From Mycolicibacter terrae (GTDB lineage Bacteria > Actinomycetota > Actinomycetes > Mycobacteriales > Mycobacteriaceae), in contig NZ_AP022564.1 in NCBI RefSeq assembly GCF_010727125.1, positions 1,240,001 to 1,304,000 of the forward strand: DNA of 64,000 nt. Reading direction: 5' to 3'. The notes under the pieces are model-generated. The model did not search any database. It was not told the origin of the DNA and saw nothing but the letters and a program-made list of their open reading frames with translations. Positions 8,900 to 19,648 of the stretch are shown here, in pieces (within the stretch, counting starts at the first letter, position 1; each line of letters opens with the position of its first letter). Both the position numbers and the translations under genes were made by a program.

Positions 8900-10304
8900 A
8901 CATCACCCACGGCGCAATCAACGTCATCGTCCCCAGCACCGCCAAGCCGATCACAAAAGCCACGACCGTAAAGCCCATCACCTGGCGCACATGGAGTTTG
9001 GCGATGGCCAGTAGCGGCAGCAGCCAGAACGGCTGGATCATGTTCGCCACGCCCTCACCGACGGCGACGGCCATGGAGATCAACCCGAGGTAGGCGGGTG
9101 AGTGCTGGCCGATCGCCAGTGCCGAGTCGACGGCGATCGGGCCCTGCACCGCCCAATGACCTCCTCCGGATGGCACGAACAGGCTGATGATCACCGAGCC
9201 GATGAACGTCAGGAAGGGCAGCGTGTACTGCGTCGCGCCGTTCACCAGCGTCTGGGCCAGCAGTGTCTGCAGCGGCGTGGAGTCCTCGGCGCCCTGATAC
9301 GCCAGCAGACCGACCAGGCCGCCGTACAGCGGGTATTGCAGCAGCAGTGGGCCAGACACCTTCGCGGCGCCGGTGAACGCCCGGATGAAGCGGATCGGTG
9401 TGCGGTGCAGCAGCGCACTGGTGATGGTGAACAGCATGATCATCGAGGAGATGTTCAGCGCCATACCACTCATCACGAAATACCCGACACCCGCGACGAA
9501 CACGAGCACGTTGAGGATCCATTGGTTTTCCAGCCATTCGGCGAACGTCTTGCCGCTCTGCGGCTCGACCAGCTGTTCTTCGTCTTCGAACACGGCGGTA
9601 TCCGGCGCAAGGGCGGCGGATGGCTCCATCCGCCATACCGCGAGCGCGAGCGCCGCCAGCACGATGATCGCCGCCAGCCAGCTGTAGGGCTGGAAGATGG
9701 TCTGGCTCAACGGCACGGTGAATCCGGCGATCTTGTGGATCACGTTGATGGGGCTGCTGGCATCGGTGTTCGCCAGCGCTATCGACGATGACAGTCCCTG
9801 TGTCCAGACGATGAAGCCCATGAACGCCGCGGCGATCAGGTAGCCGAAATGCGAGTCGGGGAAACGGCGTGCGACCTGCCGGGCGACCAGTGCACCGGCC
9901 ACCAGCCCGAGGCCCCAGTTCACCAGGGACAGAACGGCGCTCACGGTGAAACACAGCAGCGCCCCCTGCACCTGATTTCGGGGTGTTCCCGCGACGCGGA
10001 CGATGGCCCGCTTGAGCACCGGCGCCTCGGCCAGTGTGTAGCCCGTCACAAGGATCAGCACCATCTGAAAGGCGAACGTGAAGATGTTCTCCCGCCCCCA
10101 CACCCCGCTGTACCAGGCGGTCAACATGCCCGAAGCCGATGCTCCGCGCACCAGCACAGCGACCATGCCGGCGACGATGATCGTGAGGATCACCGCGAAC
10201 AGATAGGGATCCGGCATCAGGCGTTCGACGTAGCGGACGCTCAGCCCGGTGAGCGATTGGATGACACCCCGACGTTTGACCTGGTGCGCCGAGCGCGTCG
10301 TCAT
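8898..10304 (-). CDS. Short-chain fatty acid transporter, AtoE family
   Basis: A 468-residue membrane protein of the AtoE/DUF401-like short-chain fatty acid transporter family (PF02667 type). It begins with a cytoplasmic MTTRSAHQVKRRG, then ERLMPDPYLFAVILTII (first helix). Family-typical segments follow: NWGLGLVAGALVARQVARRF and, near the end, VPSGGGHWAVQGPI with GEGVANMIQPFWLLPLL. About 12 helices. It probably imports acetoacetate, butyrate or similar acids. ATG 10304 is preceded by GGAAGGGG, eight bases away. The 154 bases upstream, up to the esterase stop, hold only a TGAGC/GCTCA repeat at 10345-10358. Confidence 0.85.
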   Translation of the reverse strand: MTTRSAHQVKRRGVIQSLTGLSVRYVERLMPDPYLFAVILTIIVAGMVAVLVRGASASGMLTAWYSGVWGRENIFTFAFQMVLILVTGYTLAEAPVLKRAIVRVAGTPRNQVQGALLCFTVSAVLSLVNWGLGLVAGALVARQVARRFPDSHFGYLIAAAFMGFIVWTQGLSSSIALANTDASSPINVIHKIAGFTVPLSQTIFQPYSWLAAIIVLAALALAVWRMEPSAALAPDTAVFEDEEQLVEPQSGKTFAEWLENQWILNVLVFVAGVGYFVMSGMALNISSMIMLFTITSALLHRTPIRFIRAFTGAAKVSGPLLLQYPLYGGLVGLLAYQGAEDSTPLQTLLAQTLVNGATQYTLPFLTFIGSVIISLFVPSGGGHWAVQGPIAVDSALAIGQHSPAYLGLISMAVAVGEGVANMIQPFWLLPLLAIAKLHVRQVMGFTVVAFVIGLAVLGTMTLIAPWVM

Positions 10305-10458
10305 GGCGTTGCCCCTTCCCTCGAACCGCTCGCACGGCGCCAGTTGAGCAGGCGCTCATCCTGTCATCGCTTCAGCACATGGTGGCGTGCAGGGCGGCTC
10401 CGGTCATCGCCGCGAGGGCCGCCGCCTTCGCGCTGGAGGGAAGCTACGACGTCGCCCG

Positions 10459-11397
10459 TCAATCCCGCGGAGACACCGGCGCCTGCGCGAGCGCGGCGGC
10501 GATGTCGTCCAGCGCACGTCCGGCGTCGTCGAAGGGCCCGCGGATGAACTCGTGGATCATGCCGTCGTAGCGATTGACGGTGGTGCGAACCCCGGCCTCC
10601 CGCAGTCGCGCGCCGTACTGCTCGCCCTCGTCGCGTAGCGCGTCGAACTCGGCGGTGACGATGAATGCCGGTGGGAGGTCTTCCAGGTTGGGGGCCAGCA
10701 GCGGCGAGACATGCGGGTCGAGCTTCTCGTGCTCGCCGGTGAGGTAGTGGTCCATGAACCAATGCTGGGTCGCCCGGCTGATGTTGCCGTACTTGCCCGC
10801 GAACTCCCGGATCGAGACGTTCGATCGCCGGAAATCCACGTCGGGGTAGATCAGTACCTGGTGTGCGATCACCGGACCGCCGGCGTCGCGTGCCATCAGG
10901 GCGACAACGGCGGCCAGGTTCCCGCCGGCGCTGTCCCCGGCGACCGCGATGTCGGCGCCGTCGCCCCCGAACGTGGTGGCATTGTCGGCCACCCACGTCG
11001 TCGCAGCGAAGGCCGCGTTGATCGCGGCCGGATACTTGTGCTCGGGGGCCAGCGGATAGTCGACGGAGACGACGACCCGCCCGCAGCGGTTGGCCAGCGA
11101 CCGGGCCAACTCGTCGTGGGTGTCGAGGTCGCCGAGCACGAAACCGCCGCCGTGGAAGAAGACGATCACCGGGCGCGACTCGTCCGGCCGCGGGTGATAG
11201 ATCCGGATCGGCAGGTCGCCGGATTGCGTGGAGATGACGCGATCGCGAACGCTGGCGACGGCTTGGCCCTCGCCCAGGGCAGGCGTCATCAGACGCATGC
11301 CCTGGCGGACCTGGTCGGGGGCGAAGGCGTGCAGGTTGGCGAAGTTGCTGTCGGCCAGACGCTCCAGGTGTGCGCGGACCTGGGGATGTAGCGGCAT
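10459..11397 (-). CDS. Alpha/beta hydrolase, HSL (hormone-sensitive lipase) family esterase
   Basis: A 312-residue carboxylesterase. The oxyanion-hole motif HGGGFVLGDLDTHD (about residue 80), nucleophile GDSAGG (about 155), acid in EFDALRDEGEQY (about 250) and catalytic His in DGMIHEFI (about 280) are all present and in order, so it should be active on short acyl esters. It resembles the Lip (LipN/LipH-like) esterases of mycobacteria. It is read divergently from a MerR regulator, and its promoter has the 19-base spacer with an internal palindrome typical of MerR-activated genes, so induction by a small molecule is likely. The 5' leader is about 32 bases. Confidence 0.9.
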   Translation of the reverse strand: MPLHPQVRAHLERLADSNFANLHAFAPDQVRQGMRLMTPALGEGQAVASVRDRVISTQSGDLPIRIYHPRPDESRPVIVFFHGGGFVLGDLDTHDELARSLANRCGRVVVSVDYPLAPEHKYPAAINAAFAATTWVADNATTFGGDGADIAVAGDSAGGNLAAVVALMARDAGGPVIAHQVLIYPDVDFRRSNVSIREFAGKYGNISRATQHWFMDHYLTGEHEKLDPHVSPLLAPNLEDLPPAFIVTAEFDALRDEGEQYGARLREAGVRTTVNRYDGMIHEFIRGPFDDAGRALDDIAAALAQAPVSPRD

Positions 11398-11435
11398 GAT
11401 GCTCGGTTTCCTTTCCTTGCGGTCGATTCATCGTT

Positions 11436-11466
11436 AGTGTCGGACTTGAAGCGCACTTCAAGTCAA
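11436..11466 (-). promoter_or_regulatory. MerR-type promoter/operator for the esterase and merR-like gene
   Basis: Reading the minus strand, TTGACT (11466-11461) and GACACT (11441-11436) are separated by exactly 19 bases, the over-long spacing of MerR-activated promoters. Between and overlapping them is the perfect inverted repeat GACTTGAAG-CGCA-CTTCAAGTC (11443-11464). The same repeat ends 12 bases before the merR-like start codon at 11477, so it can also govern autoregulation. Confidence 0.75.
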
Positions 11467-11476
11467 GGGGAGAGCA

Positions 11477-11860
11477 ATGCTGGACATCGCCGAGGTGGCC
11501 ACTCGATCCGGCCTGGCGTCATCGGCACTGAGGTTCTATGAACGCCGCGGGCTGATCAGCTCGGGCGAGCGCAACGGCCTTCGCCGCACCTACGAACCCG
11601 AGGTGCTTGACCGCCTCGCGCTGATCAGCTGCGCCAAGGCGGCCGGGTTCACCCTCGCCCAGATCGAGCGGTTTCTGCGAGCCACGCCCAGTGACACCGA
11701 ATTGCGGGCGCGAATGGCCGAGAAGGCGCGGCAACTCGACACCGAAATCGCGCGCCTGGTCCGGATGCGCGACAGCCTCACCCACGCTGTGACGTGCACC
11801 CACACCCCGCTGGTCGAGTGCCCTGAGTTCAAGGCACGCATCAACGATGCCGACAACTAG
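11477..11860 (+). CDS. MerR-family transcriptional regulator
   Basis: A 127-residue regulator. The N-terminal winged helix-turn-helix (MLDIAEVATRSGLASSALRFYERRG cut: IAEVA...YERRGLI) is typical of MerR. A dimerisation helix follows (about 75-105) and a short effector region with Cys residues (THAVTCTHTPLVECPEFKA). The two cysteines are spaced x8; whether they bind a metal or thiol is not clear. ATG 11477 follows AGGGGAGAG by a few bases. It faces away from the HSL esterase and shares the 9-base-arm palindrome, so it is very probably that gene's regulator. Confidence 0.9.
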   Translation: MLDIAEVATRSGLASSALRFYERRGLISSGERNGLRRTYEPEVLDRLALISCAKAAGFTLAQIERFLRATPSDTELRARMAEKARQLDTEIARLVRMRDSLTHAVTCTHTPLVECPEFKARINDADN

Positions 11861-11958
11861 TTCGATGCCGCACTGAGGTCATCGGCATCGACACGACCGG
11901 TTGAGGCCGAAATCGGCCGGGGACGTGGCGATCCCACCGAAGCTGCCGCCGAGGTGCG

Positions 11959-12936
11959 CTAGTCCCGCATCCTCAGCACGACCTTGCCGGCCGCGGTGCG
12001 GTTCTCCAGCGCCGCCAGCGCATCGGCGGCCTGCTCCAGGGCGAACACTTCGGGTTGGGGCGCCGGCACCGTCCCGGAGGCCAACATCGGCTCCAGCGCC
12101 GACCACTGCCGCTCCAGCTCGCCCGGATGCGACATCACCCATGCGCCCCAGCCGACTCCGACCACGTCGATGTTGTTGAGCAGCAGCCGGTTTACCTTCA
12201 CCGTCGGAATCTCACCGCCGGTGAACCCCACCACCAGCAGCTTCCCGCCCGGGGTCAACGAGCGCAGCGAGTCGGTGAACCGGTCACCGCCGACCGGGTC
12301 GAGCACCAGATCCACACCCTTGCCGCCGGTCAGTTCGGCCACCGCGTCGCGGAACCCGTCGGCCAGCACCGTGTCGGTGGCACCGGCGGCGCGGGCCACC
12401 TCGGCCTTGGCGGGGGTGGAGACCACGGCGATCACCCGCGAGGCTCCCAGCGGGCCGGCCAGTCGGAGCGTCGAGGTGCCGATGCCGCCGGCGGCGCCGT
12501 GCACCAGCACGCTGGCGCCCGCGGACAGCTTGCCCCGCGTGGTCAGCGCGAACATCACGGTGAGGTCGTTGAACAGCAGGCCCGCCCCGGCTTCGAAAGA
12601 GACCGTGTCCGGCAGCTTGAACACCTGAGCGGCGGGCAGCGCGATCACCTGCGCCATCGCGCCGTTGAGCATGGTCAGTGCCGCCACCCGGTCACCGGCG
12701 CGGACATGAGCGCCGGGCGGGGCGCTGCGCACCACGCCGGCGGCCTCCCCGCCCGGTATGAACGGCAGGTCGGGTTTGTGTTGGTAGAGCCCGCGGGACT
12801 GCAGCACGTCGGGGAAGGCCACCCCCGCGGCGTGAACGTCGATGACGACGGCATCGTCGTAGCCCGCCGGTTCGTCGAGGTCGACCAGCCGGGCGGCTGC
12901 CGGTCCGTCGAGCTGGGATATCTGTACTGCGCGCAT
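11959..12936 (-). CDS. NADPH:quinone oxidoreductase, zinc-less MDR (FadB4-like)
   Basis: A 325-residue medium-chain dehydrogenase/reductase. The cofactor motif VLVHGAAGGIGTSTLRLA (about residues 140-157) and PVGGDRFTDSLRSL are typical of quinone oxidoreductases. The catalytic-zinc Cys and structural zinc cysteines are missing, as expected for this class. Stretches such as KVNRLLLNNIDVVGVGWGAW closely resemble what I remember of M. tuberculosis FadB4 (Rv3141), which there lies beside fadE23; here it is about 31 kb away from fadE23. ATG 12936 follows AAGGGGGC. The 98 bases between this gene and the MerR gene hold nothing I can identify. Confidence 0.85.
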   Translation of the reverse strand: MRAVQISQLDGPAAARLVDLDEPAGYDDAVVIDVHAAGVAFPDVLQSRGLYQHKPDLPFIPGGEAAGVVRSAPPGAHVRAGDRVAALTMLNGAMAQVIALPAAQVFKLPDTVSFEAGAGLLFNDLTVMFALTTRGKLSAGASVLVHGAAGGIGTSTLRLAGPLGASRVIAVVSTPAKAEVARAAGATDTVLADGFRDAVAELTGGKGVDLVLDPVGGDRFTDSLRSLTPGGKLLVVGFTGGEIPTVKVNRLLLNNIDVVGVGWGAWVMSHPGELERQWSALEPMLASGTVPAPQPEVFALEQAADALAALENRTAAGKVVLRMRD

Positions 12937-13043
12937 GGGCGCCCCCTTCGTCAGCTGGAGAGCAGTGGCCTACCGAAAACCTAGACCACCGGGGCGGTAC
13001 ACTTTCGGTGCGGCAGTGTGGCCGCATCTTCTATGAGGTGGCC

Positions 13044-14027
13044 ATGAGTTCTCCCAGGTCCCGTCGGCAGGTCCATGCCGGCAAGATCCCGGCGGCGTTG
13101 CCGTCCGGCCGAACCGTGGCGGTCCGGGCAGCCGACGGAACCCGACTGCACGCCGAGGTCTTCGGGCCACCCGACGGTTACCCGATCGTGCTGGCGCACG
13201 GCATCACCTGCGCGATCCGGGTCTGGCGCCATCAGATCGCCGACCTGACCCGGGACTACCGGGTGATCGCCTACGACCACCGTGGCCACGGGCGCAGCGA
13301 GGTGCCCAAGCGCGGCGGTTACAGCCTGACCCACCTGGCCTCCGATCTCGACTCGGTGCTCGAAGCCACCCTGGAGCCGGGGGAGCGCGCCGTGATCGCC
13401 GGGCACTCGATGGGTGGCATCGCCATCAGCGCCTGGTCGGATCGGTACCGGCACCGGGTCGCGCAGCGTGCCGACGCGGTCGCGCTGATCAACACCACCA
13501 CCGGTGACCTGCTTGCGCACGTCGACTTGTTCCGGGTTCCGCCGCCGCTGCAGCAGGTGCGGGTGCAGACGGCGCGGCGCGTGCTGCTGACGTTCGGCAA
13601 CGTCCCGATCATCGGGCCGGCGAACCTGGCCGTGCGGCAGTTCGTGCACATGCTTGCGGTCGGCGGCGAAGCCGAAGCCTCTGTCGCACAGGTGATCTGC
13701 GACCTTTTCGCCAAGACCCCGCCGGCCAGTCGCGGCCATTGGGTGCGGGTGCTCGTCGATTCCCTCGGCCCTTCGCACATCAGCCTGGAGGGTCTGACGG
13801 TCCCGACCCTGGTCATCGGCAGCACCCGCGACCGGCTGCTGCCGATCGTCGCATCGCACCGGATCGCCGCGACCGCACCGAATCTGGTCCGGTTCGTCGA
13901 AATGAGCGGGGGACACTGCTCGATCCTCGAGCACCCCGATGCGGTGAACCGCGAGCTGCGCGACCTCGTGGGGCTGGCCACCGGATCCGTTGACGGCCTG
14001 GCGGCCGATCGCGGAATCATCTCGTAG
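13044..14027 (+). CDS. Alpha/beta hydrolase
   Basis: A 327-residue alpha/beta hydrolase with LAHGITCAIRVW (oxyanion region), nucleophile GHSMGG (about residue 123) and catalytic His in SGGHCSILEHP near the end. DHRGHGRSEVP is the usual second strand loop. ATG 13044 is chosen because GAGG lies five bases upstream; the frame continues to 13008 without better signals. A TACACT at 12998-13003 may be its -10. Two bases separate its stop from the next gene, so the two are co-transcribed, but the substrate is unknown. Confidence 0.85.
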   Translation: MSSPRSRRQVHAGKIPAALPSGRTVAVRAADGTRLHAEVFGPPDGYPIVLAHGITCAIRVWRHQIADLTRDYRVIAYDHRGHGRSEVPKRGGYSLTHLASDLDSVLEATLEPGERAVIAGHSMGGIAISAWSDRYRHRVAQRADAVALINTTTGDLLAHVDLFRVPPPLQQVRVQTARRVLLTFGNVPIIGPANLAVRQFVHMLAVGGEAEASVAQVICDLFAKTPPASRGHWVRVLVDSLGPSHISLEGLTVPTLVIGSTRDRLLPIVASHRIAATAPNLVRFVEMSGGHCSILEHPDAVNRELRDLVGLATGSVDGLAADRGIIS

Positions 14028-14032
14028 CGTTG

Positions 14033-15031
14033 TTGAAAGTCCTCACCGCGCTGAGCGGACTGATCGGGGTCGCCGATCAGGCCCGTGAACTGCGCGACGC
14101 CGGAGTGCACGGGGTGTTCACCTTCGAGGGCCCCCACGACGTGTTTGCGCCGTTGACCGTGGCGGCCGGTGTGGGCGGACTGGATCTGATGACCAACGTC
14201 GCGATCGCGTTTCCGCGCAACCCGATCCATCTGGCCCACCAGGCCAACGACCATCAGCTGCTCAGCGGTGGGCGGTTCGTCCTGGGTTTGGGCACCCAGG
14301 TGCGCGCCCAGGTCGAGAAGCGGTTCGGCGCCGCCTTCGACCACCCGGTGGACCGGATGGTCGAACTGATCGCGGCGCTACGGGCGATCTTCGAATCCTG
14401 GGACACCGGTGGGCGGCTGGACTTTCGCGGCGACTACTACCGGCACACGCTGATGACCCCGACGTTCAGTCCCGGACCGAACCCACACGGCGCTCCGCCG
14501 ATCTACCTCGGCGCATTGGGACCCCGGCTGACCCGGGCGGCCGCCGAGCACGCGGACGGACTGCTGGTGATGCCGTTCTCCACCAAGCGGTTTCTGCACC
14601 AGCGCACGATGGCCGCGGTGCGCACCGGGCTGCAACGGGCCGGCCGGCACGCAGCGGAGTTCGCCGTGGTGCCCGAGGTCATCGTGGCCACCGGCGCCAC
14701 CGATGCCGAGCGGGAGGCCGCCGAAGCCGCCACCCGGATGCTACTGGGCTTCTACGCGTCGACCCCGGCGTATGCGCCGGTGCTGGCCGAACACGGCTGG
14801 CAGGACCTGCAGCCCGAACTCAACGCGTTGTCCAAACAGGGCCGCTGGCCGGAGATGGGCGCGCGGATCGACGATGAGGTGTTGCACACCATCGCCGCGT
14901 GCGGCACTCCGGCGCAGGTGGCCGCCCACATCCGTGATCGGGTCGACGGAATCTCCGACACCGTCTGCATCTACCAGGCGGCGCCCATCGCCCCGGCGCT
15001 GATCGGCGAGATCGTCAGCGAACTGCGCTGA
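14033..15031 (+). CDS. LLM-class F420-dependent oxidoreductase
   Basis: A luciferase-like TIM barrel of 332 residues, probably using coenzyme F420 (TIGR03617 type). Conserved phrases are HGVFTFEGPHDVFAPL near the N-terminus, GRFVLGLGTQVRAQVE, and PPIYLGALGPRLTRAAAEHADGLL. I place the start at TTG 14033, giving MKVLTALSG, which matches family starts; TTG 14030 is one codon earlier. It is tightly linked to the upstream alpha/beta hydrolase and is probably translated by coupling. The downstream 14 bases before a convergent gene hold no clear terminator. Confidence 0.85.
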   Translation: MKVLTALSGLIGVADQARELRDAGVHGVFTFEGPHDVFAPLTVAAGVGGLDLMTNVAIAFPRNPIHLAHQANDHQLLSGGRFVLGLGTQVRAQVEKRFGAAFDHPVDRMVELIAALRAIFESWDTGGRLDFRGDYYRHTLMTPTFSPGPNPHGAPPIYLGALGPRLTRAAAEHADGLLVMPFSTKRFLHQRTMAAVRTGLQRAGRHAAEFAVVPEVIVATGATDAEREAAEAATRMLLGFYASTPAYAPVLAEHGWQDLQPELNALSKQGRWPEMGARIDDEVLHTIAACGTPAQVAAHIRDRVDGISDTVCIYQAAPIAPALIGEIVSELR

Positions 15032-15045
15032 AAAAGGCGGCCCGG

Positions 15046-16160
15046 TCAGGGAGCCATGGTGACCCAGTCGGGGAATCCCGTCGGGGTGTGCCGGCCCAGC
15101 ACACCGTGCTCGTAGAGCCCCCAGCCCTCCACCGGGGCGGCGTCGCCGTCGCGGCACACCGCACGCCCCACGTGGTCGATCATCCCGAAGCTGGTGCGCG
15201 CGAGGACGCCCGGATCGGTCATGTCGTAGGTCAGCCGCTCGGTGAATTTCTCGCCCTTCCACTGACCGTGCAGCCAGTCGGTGTCGCCGCCGTACCCGCC
15301 GCCGACGTGAATCGGCACCGGCAGTTTGGATTCCACCTCCAAGACCACCGGGGTGCCGTCCGGCCGGGTCGCTTCGATGGTGGCACCGGTGGCGATGCGG
15401 GTGCCGGAGCGGTAACGGGTGGAGACCCGCGGCCAGCCCAGCTGCTCGACGCGGCCGTCGTGCCAGATCCGGGTGCAGTCGTTGAGTGAGCGGAACCCGT
15501 CGGGCTCCTCCTGGATGATCAGCACCACCCCGAAGTCGTCGAACGCCATCGGTACATACAGCCACCACATACCGTCGAACGGCGGGTCGGCAGGCCGGCC
15601 CGCCGGCTCACGTTCGCCGACCGGGCGGATACCCCAGGACCGGTCACGCGATCCGATCCAGACCGAGGGGTCGACGGGGATCTCCTCGCCGTCGATGACG
15701 ATCTGACCGCTCCACGAGCCGAGTTGGGCGAAGCGCTGCGCGTCCAGGGTGACCCGGTTGCCGGAGCGCAGGATGTGCCGCTGTTCCTGCACCACGTCGA
15801 ACAGGCCCTGCCAGCGCAGGTCGACCGCGATGCCCGCGGTCTCCTCCAAGATCAGTCGCAGGGAGCGCAGCGGGTCGGTGACCTCGATGCGGTAGTTCCC
15901 GACGTGCTGGTTGAGCCGGTCGGAGTCGATGGCGTCCGAAAGATGCACCGCGGTCTGGGTGTCACCGCGGCGCACCAGCACGAAGGCGTCTTTCACGCCG
16001 AGATTGGGGTAGTAGCCGCAACCGGTGATCAAGAAGATGTCGCCGGTGCGGTCATGGGCATTCAGGTAGCAACGGTCGTAGAAGTTACGGTCCGAGGAGC
16101 CCGGCCAGGCGATCGGTTGCGGCAGTTGGTGAACCGGGTACTCGTCGAGTGGTCCCAACA

Positions 16161-16161
<1 letters not shown>
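15046..16161 (-). CDS. DUF7064/DUF7065-like hypothetical protein, coupled to an APH-like gene
   Basis: A 371-residue soluble protein that I cannot assign to an enzyme. It starts MLGPLDEYPVHQLPQP, and has a repeated beta-rich character with many Trp/Tyr (RNFYDRCYLNAHDRTGDIFL, FDGMWWLYVPMAFDDFG, GGYGGDTDWLHGQWKGEKF). This is the layout of the two-domain lipocalin-like DUF7065-DUF7064 proteins that I associate with CrtC/AttH-like folds. The stop of the upstream phosphotransferase and this ATG overlap as TGATG, so translation is coupled and the two products probably act together. The frame is open much further upstream, but only by running through the phosphotransferase gene. Confidence 0.7.
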
Positions 16162-17945
<1,784 letters not shown>

Positions 17946-17949
17946 CGCG

Positions 17950-18645
17950 ATGACCACACCGACCGAGCCGCAGCCCTTTCCGGCCGACTGGTCGTCGCTG
18001 CTGGTGCTGGTGCCGCACCCCGACGACCCGGAGTATGGGATGGCGGCCGCGGTGGCCAAGTGGACCGCCGCGGGCAAGACCGTCCGCTACGCCCTGGCCT
18101 GTCGCGGCGAGGCGGGCATCGAGGGAATGGCCCCGCAGCAGGCCGGGCCACTGCGCGAGGGCGAGCAACGGCGGGCGGCGGCCATCGTGGGTGTCCACCC
18201 GGTCGATGGGGTCGACTTCTGGGACTTCCCGGACAGCAACATCCGTAACACGCCGGCGTTGCGGGACAAGATCGCCGCGGTGATCGCCGAGGTCCGTCCC
18301 GACGTGGTGGTGGCGATCTACGGTGGCGCGCAGTTCGGGCCGGACGCGCCCAACCAGCGCGACCACATCGAGTTCGCCGCCGCGGTCACCGACGCCTGGG
18401 ACGCGATGGAGAATCCGCCGCGCCGGCTGTTCCAGAACGGGCCGGCGCCCACCCACGTCGAGACCGTCGACGGCTACCTCGACACCGCGGTGGAATCGCT
18501 GGCCGCGCACGAGGTCTACCTGTCGGTGCTCGATCCGGCGACGCCGGTGCGCGAGCAGGCGCGCGCGGTGATCGACATGACCTGCGCGGAGCTGTCGGGT
18601 CGGCGGGTGGCCGGCTTCATCCTGGAAAGGACCACGGACCGATGA
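17950..18645 (+). CDS. PIG-L family (LmbE-like) deacetylase
   Basis: A 231-residue metal-dependent N-deacetylase of the PIG-L/LmbE family. The zinc motif VLVPHPDDPEYG (His-x-Asp-Asp) is at about residues 20-31 and the third ligand region is QRDHIEFAAAV (about 135-145). The relatives MshB and Mca in mycobacteria act on mycothiol intermediates and conjugates, but this protein lacks their full length and is more like the uncharacterised short PIG-L proteins; the substrate is probably an N-acetyl sugar or conjugate. It is the second gene of the TetR operon and overlaps the next gene by ATGA. Confidence 0.85.
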   Translation: MTTPTEPQPFPADWSSLLVLVPHPDDPEYGMAAAVAKWTAAGKTVRYALACRGEAGIEGMAPQQAGPLREGEQRRAAAIVGVHPVDGVDFWDFPDSNIRNTPALRDKIAAVIAEVRPDVVVAIYGGAQFGPDAPNQRDHIEFAAAVTDAWDAMENPPRRLFQNGPAPTHVETVDGYLDTAVESLAAHEVYLSVLDPATPVREQARAVIDMTCAELSGRRVAGFILERTTDR

Positions 18646-19640
18646 CCCATTCCAGCCCCGGACTGCGCATCGGTGTGCTCGGTGCGGCGCGGATCACCCC
18701 GGTGTCGCTGCTCAAACCCGCCGCCGAAAACCCCGAGGTGGTGGTCAGCGCGGTGGCGGCACGCGACGGCCGCCGCGCCCGTGCGTTCGCCGCCAAGCAC
18801 GGCATCGGCCGGGTGCACGACGGCTACGACGAGCTGATCGCCGACCCGGACATCGATGCCGTGTACAACCCGCTGCCCAACAACCTGCACGGACGTTGGA
18901 CGCGCGCAGCGCTGGCCGCCGGCAAGCACGTGCTCTGCGAAAAGCCGTTCACCGCCAACGCCGATGAAGCCCGCGAGATCGCCGAGGTGGCCGCAGACAC
19001 CGACCGGGTGGTGATGGAGGCCTTCCACTACCGGTATCACCCGATGACATTGCGTATCGAGGAGATCATCGCCTCGGGGGAGCTGGGCACGCTGCGCCGG
19101 GTGGACACCGCCCTGAGCTTCCCGTTACCCCGGTTCTCCGATATCCGCTACGACTTCTCGCTGGCCGGCGGCGCGTTGATGGACGCCGGCTGCTATGCGG
19201 TGCACATGGCCCGCACGTTCGGCGGGGAGACGCCGGAAGTCATTGCCGCGCAGGCGAAACTGCGTGATCCGGTCATCGACCGGGCCATGACCGCGCAGCT
19301 GCGGTTCCCGGCCGGACACACCGGGTCGATCCGCTGCTCGTTGTGGTCGTCGAACCTGCTGCAGGTCAGTGCCCGGGTGGTCGGCGATCGTGGGGAACTG
19401 CGGGCGCTCAACCCGCTGATGCCCCAGTACCTGCACCGGCTCCGGGTTCACTCGCAGCGGGGCAAGCGCGTCGAGCGCTTCAGCCACCGCGCCTCCTACG
19501 CCTACCAACTCGACGCGTTCGCCGACGCCGTGCTGCGCGGCGCACCGGTACGGACCACGCCGAAGGACGCGATCGAGAACATGGCGGTCATCGACGCGAT
19601 CTACCAGGCCGCCGGCCTGCCGGTGCGCCGACCGAGCTGA
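18642..19640 (+). CDS. Gfo/Idh/MocA family oxidoreductase
   Basis: A 332-residue NAD(P)-dependent sugar- or polyol-type dehydrogenase. The Rossmann start is RIGVLGAARITP, the cofactor motif HVLCEKPFTANADEA contains the EKP signature, and the C-terminal half carries the family beta sheet (SLAGGALMDAGCYAVHMARTF has the catalytic-region GGxxxDxGxH-like pattern with Tyr in place of His: DAGCYAVH). Its ATG overlaps the PIG-L stop by four bases. Together with a deacetylase it suggests modification of an amino-sugar or cyclitol. Confidence 0.85.
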   Translation: MTHSSPGLRIGVLGAARITPVSLLKPAAENPEVVVSAVAARDGRRARAFAAKHGIGRVHDGYDELIADPDIDAVYNPLPNNLHGRWTRAALAAGKHVLCEKPFTANADEAREIAEVAADTDRVVMEAFHYRYHPMTLRIEEIIASGELGTLRRVDTALSFPLPRFSDIRYDFSLAGGALMDAGCYAVHMARTFGGETPEVIAAQAKLRDPVIDRAMTAQLRFPAGHTGSIRCSLWSSNLLQVSARVVGDRGELRALNPLMPQYLHRLRVHSQRGKRVERFSHRASYAYQLDAFADAVLRGAPVRTTPKDAIENMAVIDAIYQAAGLPVRRPS

Positions 19641-19648
19641 GCGCCGCG

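Noticed and set aside
10345..10358. TGAGC/GCTCA repeat upstream of the AtoE-type gene as an operator
   Set aside because: Arms of only five bases; expected by chance in this DNA.
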